Source: Bolinopsis microptera (Eukaryota > Ctenophora > Tentaculata > Lobata > Bolinopsidae). Taken from it: DNA of 64,000 nt. This document shows positions 20,139 through 30,412 of the stretch, piece by piece. Location of the stretch: assembly GCF_026151205.1 (NCBI RefSeq), contig NC_087074.1:20019240-20083239 (forward strand), read 5' to 3'. Position numbers and translations under genes: made by a program. Within the stretch, counting starts at the first letter, position 1; the number at the start of each line of letters is the position of its first letter. The notes beneath the pieces were generated by a model that saw only the letters and a list, made by a program, of their open reading frames with translations, was not told the DNA's origin and ran no database searches.

Positions 20139-21875
20139 CTAAGTTTGCTCATTGTGGGATAAATATTTTAAATGTTTCGCCAACCTGGCGATTCCCTTGA
20201 TATTAAGGTGAACATTATCTATTCCCTTTTTGAAAAATACCTGTTTCCTTACTCCAGTAACTCGGCTGGTAAATAGTCTATTATTACGTTCTAAATCTAT
20301 ATAATTTAACCCATGGCTAGAGCAGGTGTTAGAAATAAACCTATTTAATTCGTTGATAACTTCATTTTTGTTATAACTGCTCCTAGGTAAAATATTTATA
20401 ACTGAAATTCTTGCTCCAATAAACATTCCCCAAAGTATACTAAGTATTTGATCAATTCCTTCTGTTGCATTTTTCATAGAAATATAATTGTTACAGACAG
20501 AATCTACGTAGTTTGTACCTGTTAGTATGAAAACACGCTTTACATCCTTTTTATCCAGTTTTTTGAACTCCTCATCATGTAACAGCCTATTTAACATTTG
20601 AGCAGAGTTCGCTCCAGGGTAGAAGAACACCTTAGCTTTCTGCTTCCTCGAACTTAGTAGAGTTCCGTTGAGGTCCCTGAACATACTGCTGCTGATGTAG
20701 ATGGTATCAATTGGCAGGTCACTTGGGATCTGTTCAGGTGAAGGAGGCGCTGCAGTTGACTTGGCTGAACTCTTAACTCTGGAATGGTGGACTTCAAATT
20801 CACGTTCGTTGTAGGGTACATATCCACTAGCTGTAGAAGGTGATTTTCTTGGTTGACTGCAGACAACTGATTTGATAAGTCTAAAAGTTAAACTGATCCT
20901 TTTGTCTGTGCATAGTGGATCGGGACATAGTTCATGGTTGAATTGATGTTGGGACTTTTTGGACATAAGACATACATCTCCATGTTCTAAAATTAGGGAA
21001 GTCACCACTTGTCCTGTTTTGATTTCAGTCAACTGCATCATCCTGGAAGCACCAAGGGACACTGTTACAATGTACGAATTTTCTTCAATAAATTCTTCAT
21101 TGTCACTATGAGCAGGCATATGTTCCTCTCCAGATTCATAGAGATTGACCAGAACACTGTTGTAGTTGTATTCTGGGAATAGCTCATCTAGAAAGGAACA
21201 TATACTTGCCATGTAAGATCCCTGGGGGATCTTCTTTGGGTCATGCATTCCTCCACTGTACACGTAAGGATGTTTCCCAAAGTAGACTGATTTCCTGTTA
21301 TGGAAGTGGTGGCTGAACTTTAATTCCTCAAATAAGATTTCAACAGAAAATTTGCTGAATGGTGCCTGTTCAATAAGTTCAACAGGTGTGATGGCGATAT
21401 CAGGGATTTCATAGTCTGTAGTAAGGTCTGAACTTGACACAGGTGTTAAATCTAATCCTGCATAATATTCACCACTTCTTGGAATAACTGAGCCAGTGTC
21501 TGTAATCTCGCTGGTTGAAATGTCTATGTTGTTAGAAATAATTGATAGAGGTGCTTCTACATAGCCATCATCATCAATCAACAAAAATGATTCTGGTACC
21601 TCACATTCATTGTCATACTGAATGTTATTGTTGCTGGAGTCCGTTTGCGCTGATACATCGAAACACTTGTATTGAGCAATAGATTGGTTTCCACTTTGAG
21701 GCGAAATAGTTTCATTAATCTCTGCTATTGTTTGTGAGGTTTGAACAATCTCCTCTAAAATGAACACTTTACGCTCCAGAAACTTCACGCGAGTTTCAAG
21801 ATCTGAACAGTTTGTACATTTTGTATCACATTCCATCAATAATTTGCCGAAAAATGTTTCCAATGAATCGTTCAT
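20139..21875 (-). CDS. LINE D ORF1: coiled coil, AlkB dioxygenase, SGNH esterase
   Basis: A 578-residue intact protein. Residues 20-50 form a likely coiled coil next to a Cys pair. Residues 175-335 match the AlkB/ALKBH2-type Fe(II)/2-oxoglutarate dioxygenase fold: NLYESG (244-249, the N-x-Y-x-x-G 2OG-contact motif), HSD at 256-258 (iron), IVTVSLGASR, LEHGDVCLM, QFNHEL with H314 (third iron ligand) and RISLTFR (326-332, R-x5-R binding 2OG). Every catalytic position I know for the family is present. Residues 388-572 look like an SGNH hydrolase: IYISSSMFRDL (nucleophile Ser block), G421, GTN at 453-455, and DNVH with D553 and H556. Esterase ORF1 domains are known in CR1-like LINEs; the AlkB fusion is not one I recall. 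It might demethylate or repair element RNA or cDNA, which is inference. Confidence 0.85.
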   Translation of the reverse strand: MNDSLETFFGKLLMECDTKCTNCSDLETRVKFLERKVFILEEIVQTSQTIAEINETISPQSGNQSIAQYKCFDVSAQTDSSNNNIQYDNECEVPESFLLIDDDGYVEAPLSIISNNIDISTSEITDTGSVIPRSGEYYAGLDLTPVSSSDLTTDYEIPDIAITPVELIEQAPFSKFSVEILFEELKFSHHFHNRKSVYFGKHPYVYSGGMHDPKKIPQGSYMASICSFLDELFPEYNYNSVLVNLYESGEEHMPAHSDNEEFIEENSYIVTVSLGASRMMQLTEIKTGQVVTSLILEHGDVCLMSKKSQHQFNHELCPDPLCTDKRISLTFRLIKSVVCSQPRKSPSTASGYVPYNEREFEVHHSRVKSSAKSTAAPPSPEQIPSDLPIDTIYISSSMFRDLNGTLLSSRKQKAKVFFYPGANSAQMLNRLLHDEEFKKLDKKDVKRVFILTGTNYVDSVCNNYISMKNATEGIDQILSILWGMFIGARISVINILPRSSYNKNEVINELNRFISNTCSSHGLNYIDLERNNRLFTSRVTGVRKQVFFKKGIDNVHLNIKGIARLAKHLKYLSHNEQT

Positions 21876-21960
21876 GATGTTGAGTTGGTTGAGTTGGTTG
21901 TAGATAAATAGATTGATTGAAGTCGATTGAAGTTGATTGAAGTTGATTGAATAGATTTGA

Positions 21961-23250
21961 TACCTCCAATTACATTACATTTTTGTCATGTTGGTCATTT
22001 TGGTCATACCTCAAATTATTTGTTATATAGTAGTGTTGAAAGTATTAAAACTATTAAAACTTAGGGTTATATTCTAGATATTTTATTTATTTTTCAACAG
22101 GCGACAACTTCCTGTTCACCCTGGATTCATAAAAAAATTTTAACTTTAAGCAATTGTCTAGAAACTTCCATTAACTTGATAAAATTGAGAACGAAAGCAC
22201 TATTAATACAATCACAGGCTGCTGACTTAAAAGAGACTTGGACTCCAAACAATTTTAAGTTACAGTAATTTAATCTAATTGCAGCAGCACATAACATAAT
22301 TTAAACTATTGCTATCATTATTGTACTACAGACTGAAAATATCTCAGATCTATTTTGGGCGTTTTTAACAACTTGTAGTTGTAATTCTTAAATATTAGAT
22401 ATCCTAATTTATAACTTTTTAATCAGAGTGAATTAATAATTGATATTTGATAATTTATTTATTTGATAGTTTAGTCTGATATTGATATTAATATTGATTA
22501 TATTGATATTGTTATTATTGAATGAAGCTAATTCCAGACATAAATAATACTACTTCTATTAACAAAGGGACTTGGAGTATAAACGACCAATTTTGCATAA
22601 TTGTCTTTCCAACCACGAATTCAGGAGGCAAGGGTGGGTGCGTAAACTTTATGGTCTGCACTCTCAGATCCTGTATCACCCTGGATTCATTTCGACGTAT
22701 TTTTGGTAAAAGTATACTGTATATACTTTCTGGTCACTCTCTTGCTACTCCAAGTCCCCTAAGATATATGGTCTAAAGTTTGCACTAGTTATATATATAA
22801 AATATGTTTTTGTCTGCTTTAACTGATACTAAATAAAATTGTTGTTTTCTTGAAATTGTTGTTTTCTTGTTTTTTCTTCTATATTAGTTACTCATATCTC
22901 TTTTACAGACTTTTTTACAAGGACATTGACAGATGATACTCACATTAGGCATTCATTATTGCATCTAAATTATTTCACTTGCATTAGGTTTAGAAATTTA
23001 TTCTCTGGTTAACAGATTTCAAATGTTTAATTAATTTGTAGTATGACAGTAAGGTATATAAGAAGTTATTTAATTTTGCTTGGGCTATTATATTGACTAT
23101 TGAGGTTTAATGATGATATGGAATTTGAATTCTATATAAATTTACACTATGTGGTTGGGGCATTTTGCATAGTAAATATGGTTACTACTCCTATATATCA
23201 TATTATTTGATTGGTATTCGATTTCTGATTATTTCTCTAGGAATATGATT
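21961..23250. other. Gene-free AT-rich interval
   Basis: No supported gene. A phrase CACCCTGGATTCAT occurs twice (about 22119 and 22678), suggesting remnants of one dispersed repeat. An 84-codon frame at 22522 has no recognisable feature. Confidence 0.4.
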
Positions 23251-24235
23251 ATTATATCTCAATTTTAACTTCTTCAGATTTGAAATGGTCGAAACATATT
23301 AAAAGTTGTATTAGTAAAGCAAACAGTATGATTGCATGGGTTACAAGGAATCTCATTATAAGAGAAATTAATGTTATGAGAAATGTTTATAAAACTATAA
23401 TAAGACCCCACTTGGAGTATTGTGCTCAGTTGTGGTCTCCACCTGCCTGCCATGGGAATTGGGCTACTATCATTGAACTGGAAAATGTCCAGAGAAGGTT
23501 CACACGCCTTATTGATGATATTGGAACACTTCCTTACAGTGAAAGGTTGGATGCCTTACAGATTACAACACTCGCAGAGAGACGGGTTAGAGGAGATTTG
23601 ATTGAAGCCTACAAAATTGTAAATGGATTGGTTGAGTATGGAAAAGATATTTTCAATTTAAGTAGATCGGGAGATAAAATTGTTAGCACTACATCTAACA
23701 ATATTGATAGAAATATTAAAACCTTGTCTAATAATTTTTTATCAGAGCGTGTTATCAGCTTTTGGAATAAATTACCATCTTTTGTTAGAAATTCAGTGTC
23801 TGTTATTGATTTTAAAATTAATCTAGAAGAATTTAAAAAGACTAATAATTTAGTAGACACAGGCAACTTTTGGGAAGTGTCAAATATAGTTTTAGCAAAA
23901 ATAGAGGGTGTAAATTATATTGAAAAGAAGAAGCAACAAGTCCAATATTTATATAAAAATCCGTGTGTTGCCAAGAGAAAGGGAATAAATATCTCATGAA
24001 TTTGTTTTTATTTATTTATTTTTTAAATTAACGGTTTTTAACTTTTTAAACTTTTTTATATGTAAATAAATTATGACAATTATGTTAGTTATAGAATTTG
24101 TTTGTTTTTTTTTAATGACGAAGGCTGTGAAATGTTCACAGTTCTGATAATGAGGAAATCAGAAAGAATGTTTAAAACTAGTGATGATGTTTATGTCATT
24201 ATTCTTAATCTAATCTATCTAATCTAATCTTGGCT
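23250..24235 (+). mobile_element. Second LINE C copy, strongly 5'-truncated
   Basis: Only the C-terminal part of ORF2, the 3' untranslated region and a tail of TCTAATCTATC-type repeats remain. Near the 3' end GTGATGATGT...ATGTCAT is shared with LINE C at about 7736-7760, but the terminal repeat differs: TCTAA units here, TAAG units there. Confidence 0.8.
23256..23999 (+). CDS. LINE C-family ORF2 C-terminal fragment
   Basis: The open frame reads SSDLKWSKHIKSCISKAN, then RPHLEYCAQLWSP, ENVQRRFTRLIDDIGTLPY and ERVISFWNKLP. It aligns along its length with the C-terminal half of the LINE C protein at 7890-9553. It contains no catalytic reverse transcriptase motifs and cannot be active alone. Confidence 0.8.
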   Translation: MSILTSSDLKWSKHIKSCISKANSMIAWVTRNLIIREINVMRNVYKTIIRPHLEYCAQLWSPPACHGNWATIIELENVQRRFTRLIDDIGTLPYSERLDALQITTLAERRVRGDLIEAYKIVNGLVEYGKDIFNLSRSGDKIVSTTSNNIDRNIKTLSNNFLSERVISFWNKLPSFVRNSVSVIDFKINLEEFKKTNNLVDTGNFWEVSNIVLAKIEGVNYIEKKKQQVQYLYKNPCVAKRKGINIS

Positions 24236-24324
24236 TTAGGTAGGGTGCCCCGCTAAAAGAACTGGATTCTTCCAGGAAGCATCCCGTGCACAGACCTTGG
24301 TCTACATATATATTAAATTATTAA

Positions 24325-24750
24325 CCATTCATTCTGTATGTGCACGAAAATTTATTTCAATCAAAAACATCCAACAACATTGAAGTACACTTCACAGTAA
24401 ATCCACGATTGGGTACCCTGGCTAAGGTTCCAGCTGTCCGTACAAAAAGCTCAGCTGCTCATCAGACTCTAAATGAAACATCATTTAGCGTAATGGGTCC
24501 CAGACTCTGGAACTGTATACCTAGGCACATATGTGCAGTCTCCAAGCATGCTGGCTTCAAGCATCATATGACGGCATTCATGCTTTCTTTGCCGGATAAA
24601 CCGCCAATCCGGGGCTTCTATTCACATCACCGAACTCCAATTCTATAATGGACTGGCGTAACGATCGAGAGGCATCTGGTCTCTGGGGTGGTCAGCAACT
24701 CTGATGGCCTGTCGAGTTTCGACGAAGCAGATCAAAGGTATCAAAGGTAA
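24325..24750 (+). mobile_element. LINE 3'-end fragment, another family
   Basis: The frame 24340-24648 reads FSVMGPRLWNCIPRHI and FMLSLPDKPPIRGFY, the typical C terminus of an RT-encoding LINE distinct from A-E. A 3' region ending in ATCAAAGGTATCAAAGGTAAGGT repeats follows. Roughly 100 codons of ORF2 remain. Confidence 0.6.
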
Positions 24751-26040
24751 GGTAAAAGCATATGTATGCTGAAACCCTAACCCTAACGAGAAATTATACT
24801 AACTATCTTAAACGGTCATATTATCTTATCATGTACTTTTATTTACTTAAAAATTTTGTTTTACTTATCACGTGTTCGAGACAGTTTTTCGCCAATATCT
24901 CGTCAGGGGAGCATTTTAACCTTATTTATGGGGATGATTCGGAATCAGCGTCCGATAATACATCGATTGAAGTTGGTTTCAACTGTCGCATGTCGGGGGC
25001 CCTTCTACTCTTTCAGAACAATCTCAAAGATTGACTGTATAGTAGAATGAGTTAGCACGCTCGATATTGGTGGCAATGTGCAATGGACCGTTTCGGTTAA
25101 CTATGCATTCTGCTCTGCCAACTGCAACACTCGATTTCATTGAATGTATATAACGTTTAAAGGACCCGTTAGTATTTAAGGAATTTCTTCATAGAAAGTC
25201 TCTTTCTTCAAGAGCTTATGTAAAATGGAGGGTCCATTTAATAGGCCTGCAGTCTTTTTATTTAGTCCCCCTTTATATACGGTAAGGGCTTTACCGCTTC
25301 TCTACAAATGATTTTCCACGAAGCCCCAAAAGGATAAATGTCTAGAAACAGCACGTTTAATGGGTTGTATTATGTTTAATATTCAAGTAATTAAGTAAGA
25401 TCAAACGCCAATAATTTTTATCTTGGCACTAACAAATAAAAGTTTACAAAACAACTGTAGGCGAAGCGCTCAATTAAAAATGAACAGACAATAAACATAT
25501 GCGCGGGGTGAATCTATTTTTGTGTTTTATAATTCAAATTTACATTGTATTACATCGTAACACCCATTGTCGTTTTACTTACAATATAGGGGAGCCGCGC
25601 ACTCGTGCGCGGCGGGCCATACAACGTATGACAAAATTGACCGACTGGTGCTCAGCCCTGTCACTCAATTTAACGGGTGATACTCGTAAAATGATATCTG
25701 TTCCACCGTCGACGAGTCCAACTTGGCGCGCGTCCTGGTAGGTTGTAAACCTACAATCTGAATCACTCAATCCACTTTGCAAAAAAATTGTTATGAAGGT
25801 GTTATTGTTTTTAAAAGTGTTCCGAGTGATTTGTATAAATGCATATATTTATTTTAAATACATTATATACTATATTTTATACCTGGAGACCCAGTCATAA
25901 TAAATACATACGTGGCAAAAACATTTAACCTTGATCATTGATTCAAATTATATAAAGTTGAAAAAATGATTTCGTTGCGTGTGCAATTTAGTGATGATGT
26001 GTTTGTAAATGTGTCCATTGTTAAATATATACTGACCCAG
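24751..26040. other. Gene-free interval with palindrome repeat
   Basis: No gene is supported. A short AACCCTAACCCTAAC stretch lies near 24773. A GC palindrome repeat occupies 25540-25660. Confidence 0.4.
25540..25660. repeat. Palindrome-bearing repeat, copy 1
   Basis: Contains the 20-bp hairpin GCCGCGCACTCGTGCGCGGC at 25594-25613, then CATACAACGTATGACAA. The same hairpin and flanks recur at 26690-26709 in a diverged second copy (about 26610-26750). The short frames spanning it are by-products. Confidence 0.75.
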
Positions 26041-26394
26041 TGCGCGCTACTTCGTAGCAACTGCCTTGAAAAGAAAGCGAAACGCACGTGCTTCTTTTAA
26101 AAAAAATCTCAACACTTATTTTACTTCGGACATTCCAACAGCCACATTGTTACACAAGTGTGTAACCAGCCAATTACAGGAAGCCGAAGGACTCAATTAT
26201 CAATTATACATTAGGCCAGTGACTGTTATGGTAGTGTGTACCATACTTTCTTCTCCCGAGACTTTGCTGCAATGGGCAGCTCCTCATTTAACCCTCACAC
26301 CCGATTTCTCGAGTATTTGGCTGAGTGGACCGGGCCGGGGGCTGCATAGACCACTCAGGATCCTTAGCTGAGCGTCGACGACGCTCACCCCACG

Positions 26395-26475
26395 GCTAGT
26401 GACAGAGTCGGGAATCGAACCTGGTACCTCAAGCAATACCAGGCGGATTAACCAACTGAGCCACTAAGCCGTTAA
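26395..26475 (-). repeat. tRNA-derived SINE head
   Basis: On the - strand: A box TGGCTCAGTTGG (26452-26463) and B box GGTTCGATTCC (26411-26421) at tRNA spacing, starting near GGCTTAGTGGC. The acceptor ends do not pair, so it is a tRNA-like SINE head. The body probably continues to lower coordinates (about 26180). It resembles the tRNA-like segment at 12191-12262 around the A box. Confidence 0.65.
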
Positions 26476-26609
26476 GAAAAATTTATAAAAATATCATCCG
26501 TTAAATGTAAATGTAAACAAGCATTTTATTAACAATAAATATTAGAGGTCTTCGCCGCCTCGATGCAATCTTGCTTCGCATCGACAATATGCTTTGTTAA
26601 TTCGCAAAG

Positions 26610-26750
26610 TAACGATCTGGAAGTGTTGACTTGTATCACGTCGTGACCCCACAGTCGTTTCCCCTTTATCGTTCTTACGATACAGTGGAGCCGCGCACTC
26701 GTGCGCGGCGCGGTGGGTCATACAACGTATGACAAGGGTTGACATCATCA
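26610..26750. repeat. Palindrome-bearing repeat, copy 2
   Basis: The hairpin at 26690-26709 is identical to that at 25594-25613. It is followed by GTCATACAACGTATGAC, itself a small inverted repeat. The two copies bracket the SINE head. Confidence 0.75.
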
Positions 26751-27029
26751 ATCAATAATAAATAGTTTAGATCAAAAACTTTACTTTTCAACATACTAAT
26801 TTTAAATTTTAAATGTGAAATGCCTATTTAACACATTATACCCCGTTAAAACGTTATGAAACCGCAACACACAATAATTTACAATTAATATAAAATTAAA
26901 AAGTTTTAATACATAAAATGAAAGTTTTAATACTTTCGGCGCTGCTATATAACAAATAATTTGAGTTTAGGGATCAAAATATGTCGTAATTCCCACAAAG
27001 GGGCGCTGTGAGTTTACACGTTGCTTTAG

Positions 27030-28984
27030 CAACTGTTTGTTCTGACTTTTACTGGATGTGAGCGACATTAACAAAAATAGCAAGAGATCCTTATCTACAG
27101 CTCAGGAATTCCTTCTCCTGTGGACAAAAAGATTAAGTCTCAAGGGAGACACTCCAGGACCAGATTCGAAGGTGAAGGATGGATATTGTGATAGTCAACT
27201 ATTGTTGTAGTCAGTGATGTAGCACTCACAAAGTTTGACAGTTCACACAGGGACAAGACAAAATGTCCATGTAATAAGTCAGTACCGTCATGGATAATTG
27301 AATGTTTAAAGTGCAAGCAATATTTGATATGGGCACATAGATTGTTTAACTATGAACGGACTCAATCAGCAAAGCATCAACAGCATGACCGATTGGCACT
27401 GCCCTCTTTGTTTGGTTTCACCAGTTTCCACACTCGAAACTGCTGCTTATTAGATGTGTGTTATGTGTGTAGGATCACTGACGCTTCAAAAATCTAACAT
27501 TCAATGTGAGACTGCTATTGCCGCAGAGAAGCTTGATTCCATCTCAGCTTTTGGTGAACAAATTGCCAAGGTTAACTTTGACAGTCTGAATGACAGCATT
27601 GCTACCATCCAGAACCTTGACCTTCATATCTAGCACCTATTGGTCAGTGATAAGGGCACTGAAGAAGCCCCAGCATGGGTTGCAAAGATGGAAGGAAATC
27701 TGAACCAGCTGATAACTTCAGTTGACTCCAGACTTGGGAAGGTTTCTGTGGCAGATAATAGTAGTAGAGGCTCTTACGGGCAAAAAGACGTGTTTTCTGC
27801 TACGAGTTTAGAAACCTAACCGCTAATTGGACACAATAGTATGATGTCTAAGGATCGATAATATGTTAAGAAGTATAAATTTGGCCTTATTAGTCACGTG
27901 CTATACCAATGCGCGTTTTAAACTTTGACAGTCTATTACTCTAAGGCAAATAGAGTAATTATATTCATATTTTGTCAGCAATAAGATCACATTATTTTCT
28001 ATTTAGTGTGAAAATATGAGCTAGAACGGACATAATCTCGCTGAGTTATAGCTGTTTGAAATTTATGATGAACGCGCGGGTGCCAATTGATAACAACTAA
28101 ATGCTGTTGCGCGTAGTGCGCGTCGAAAATTTGGCAAAAACGCTTGCGGAGTGACAATATTCAAACTTCGATAAAGTATATGAAGTGGGTACTTCTCGGA
28201 AAGGAAAAATTTAGGCAAACACGATGTGACTATTTTTGGGTTGATTTAATACAACTGCAAAAAATTATTCAAACTTCAAGCAAAAAAGTCAACATTTTTA
28301 CCACTTTTTTGGATTTTTACCCGCGTTAAAACAGAGGGATTTTTAAAATTTTTAAACCATCTTGTGCGGCTGTGTTTTAGCTATTTCCATGCAAGTTTTG
28401 CCGACATGCCAACAAAATTAACTTGTTCAAAATATCAAAAAACATGGTTTTTTGGCCTATTTTTTGCCCAAAAATCGGTTTTTTTGCGATTTTACCCGCG
28501 TAAACTCAGTCCAATCATCTCGAAACCACTTTTAATCGATTCTACGGTCAAAAATACGTCTAGAAAGGTGTATCTGGGGTCCCTAGCGTATCGAGCAGAC
28601 AATGCCCGTAAGAGCCTCTACTATAGTGGCCTAACAGAACAAATCAAACTAAGGAATAAGCACTCAGAACCAGTTCCTCACAGCCCCAACCAAGGCACCC
28701 AAGGTAAGGTACCGGAGCCTACCCATGAAGAAGAGATTCCCTCTGATCCAAACAAATCTCCAGTTCATAGAGCCACAGAAGAGCTCATCTCAGACGAAGA
28801 ACAGGAAGTACTCCTCTTAGCCTGCCAGTGTCTTGAATTTACTGAGGAGGGGGCCACGCTGTATGTTCTCTGGGAGAGCATACAGTATCTGGTTCAAGTA
28901 AGAGCCTGTCTCCAAAAACTCATCTGGACTAATATTTCTGTGTGTGCAAAAGCTTTCAGGCCTGCACATTCCTTGCCCCGTTAG
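27030..28984 (+). mobile_element. Degraded LINE ORF1 (PHD type), split by a DNA element
   Basis: Fragments in shifting frames recall the PHD-bearing ORF1 of LINE A: KCPCNKS, WIIECLKCKQY and WHCPLC (27260-27420), then a helical stretch with EKLDSISAFGEQIAKV and MEGNLNQLITSVDSRLGKV up to 27757. The downstream part SGLTEQIKLRNKHSEPVPH continues from 28628 to the stop at 28984. The PHD part carries several frame changes and at least one stop, so it is an old pseudogene. The 860-bp insertion at 27763 separates the two parts. Confidence 0.55.
27763..28622. mobile_element. 860-bp TIR element inside LINE ORF1 remnant
   Basis: 20-bp perfect terminal inverted repeats AGTAGAGGCTCTTACGGGCA (27763-27782 and complement at 28603-28622) are flanked by ATAGT on both sides (27758-27762 and 28623-28627). 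A three-base TAG duplication with slightly longer TIRs is an equally possible reading. No transposase is inside, so it is non-autonomous. The superfamily is uncertain. Confidence 0.75.
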
Positions 28985-29290
28985 TTGCCTATCCGTTTTA
29001 ACCTAATTAGCAGTTAAGGACAGAAAGTCATACACTAAATGAGCATTATATTTGTATTGTTATAAATTTGTTGATTCTGTAAAATGTGCTAAAATTAAAT
29101 TTCTTGTTTCATTGAATTTCTTGTTTCATTGATTTATATTTTGCATACTACTTTTTAAAATAATTAAAACTTATTTACCATATTAGAATATGCCTCAGTT
29201 TTACTAGAAGCATTGAAAAATTAGTAGAAAGCTACTTTACAATACCTTTAAATAAATAACTTTGGTTTTACGTATGCACTTCATCTATAG

Positions 29291-29352
29291 GATATAATGA
29301 AATTGACCAGACATCCCTTTGTCATGAATTGCTTGAGCTTGCTAAATTAAAC
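29291..29352 (+). CDS. Candidate upstream exon
   Basis: After an acceptor-like CTATAG at 29290 an open frame reads GYNEIDQTSLCHELLELAK with a possible GTGAAC donor at 29353. It could be a 5' exon of the sirtuin gene or belong elsewhere; no phase match has been established. Confidence 0.25.
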
Positions 29353-29494
29353 CAGGAAAAAGGTGAACTGGTCGACATGTACCGCTCAAATTGTTTTAAT
29401 CATTGTATATTATACTCTACATCTTCTTTCAATTGATGTATTAAAAATATTATGATTAATGGATATTATCTTCAATTTTGATTTCATCACAGGA

Positions 29495-30412
29495 ATGGGT
29501 GGTTATTTCACAAGGCCTAGTTCCAATGTAGGAGGAGCTTTAACTAAAGACTTGTTAGTGCAAAATTTGAAAAATGGGGTTTACAAAAATATCATTATCA
29601 TGTGTGGTGCTGGGATATCTACTGCTGCTGGAATCCCTGATTTTCGCTCACCATCAGCAGGATTGTATTTTAAATTGAAAAAATACGACCTACCTTATCC
29701 AGAAGCAGTTTTTGATGGAGATTATTTCAGACAAAATCCTTTGCCATTCTACAGCTTGTGTAGAGAGCTGTATCCGGAGGTACTCACTCCAACAACTACA
29801 CACAAGTTCTTTACATTGTTGAGGGATAAACATCTTCTTCGTCGTGTCTACACACAAAATATTGATGCTCTTGAAATTCTTGGTGGACTGAACAAGAAAG
29901 AGGTTATAGAAGCTCATGGCAGTTTTCAAAGGAGTTATTGTACAAGTCAAAAGTGTGGAAAGGAATACGACCTTCAGTGGTTGAAAAAGGAGATGTTTAC
30001 CCCGGAGAAGAATGATGGCGTACCAAAATGTGAAGACTGTCAGTCCGTAGTCAGGCCGGATATTGTGCTATTTGGAGAACAACTTCCCAGTAGATTTCAC
30101 AGCAGCATATCATCTGACTTTTCTGCATGTGATTTACTGATTGTACTTGGAACTTCTCTAGCGGTCAGTCCATTTAATACACTAGTTGGTAGGACGAAAC
30201 CTGGAGTTCCGAGGGTCTATATCAACAAGACAAAGCCTGGTAAAGTCGAAGGTATAGTTGGGTGGATGCTAGCATTATCTGCAAATGTCGACTTTTCTCG
30301 CGATGAGGACCTATTCTTGCAAGGTTTTTGTGATGATATTGTTGCAGATATCTGCTCTGCAGCAGGTATGAGTGAAGAACTCGAGAACATCCAGGTTCAG
30401 TCGATGAAGTAG
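29495..30412 (+). CDS. SIRT2-like NAD+-dependent protein deacylase
   Basis: A class I sirtuin that removes acyl groups from lysines using NAD+, with the same motif order as animal SIRT2. From the ATG at 29495 (305 residues): Rossmann GAGIST at 38-43, AGIPDFRSP, LPYPEA, TQNIDALE with N122 and D124, catalytic H141 in EAHGSF, structural zinc Cys at 149, 154, 179 and 182 (YCTSQKC, KCEDC), PDIVLFGEQLP, LGTSLAVSPF and INK. All catalytic residues are present. The ATG follows an acceptor (TTTCATCACAG, exon start 29493), so an upstream exon may exist; a start at 29459 would lie in intron. The catalytic core is in one exon. SIRT2, closest by motif, is mainly cytosolic; the location here is inferred. 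Confidence 0.9.
   Translation: MGGYFTRPSSNVGGALTKDLLVQNLKNGVYKNIIIMCGAGISTAAGIPDFRSPSAGLYFKLKKYDLPYPEAVFDGDYFRQNPLPFYSLCRELYPEVLTPTTTHKFFTLLRDKHLLRRVYTQNIDALEILGGLNKKEVIEAHGSFQRSYCTSQKCGKEYDLQWLKKEMFTPEKNDGVPKCEDCQSVVRPDIVLFGEQLPSRFHSSISSDFSACDLLIVLGTSLAVSPFNTLVGRTKPGVPRVYINKTKPGKVEGIVGWMLALSANVDFSRDEDLFLQGFCDDIVADICSAAGMSEELENIQVQSMK

Larger units (their letters stand above)
16510..21960 (-). mobile_element. LINE D, near full-length LINE with AlkB-SGNH ORF1
   Basis: A - strand non-LTR element: short 5' region, ORF1 (20139-21875), a 176-bp spacer, ORF2 with endonuclease and reverse transcriptase (16966-19962), and a 3' untranslated region. That region probably ends near 16510 in short ATTCTAA-type repeats. 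Both frames are uninterrupted, so this copy looks young. LINE B in the same window belongs to the same family. Element borders are approximate because I found no certain target duplication. Confidence 0.8.

Noticed and set aside
26395-26475. Functional tRNA gene
   Set aside because: Acceptor ends do not pair; a SINE body follows.
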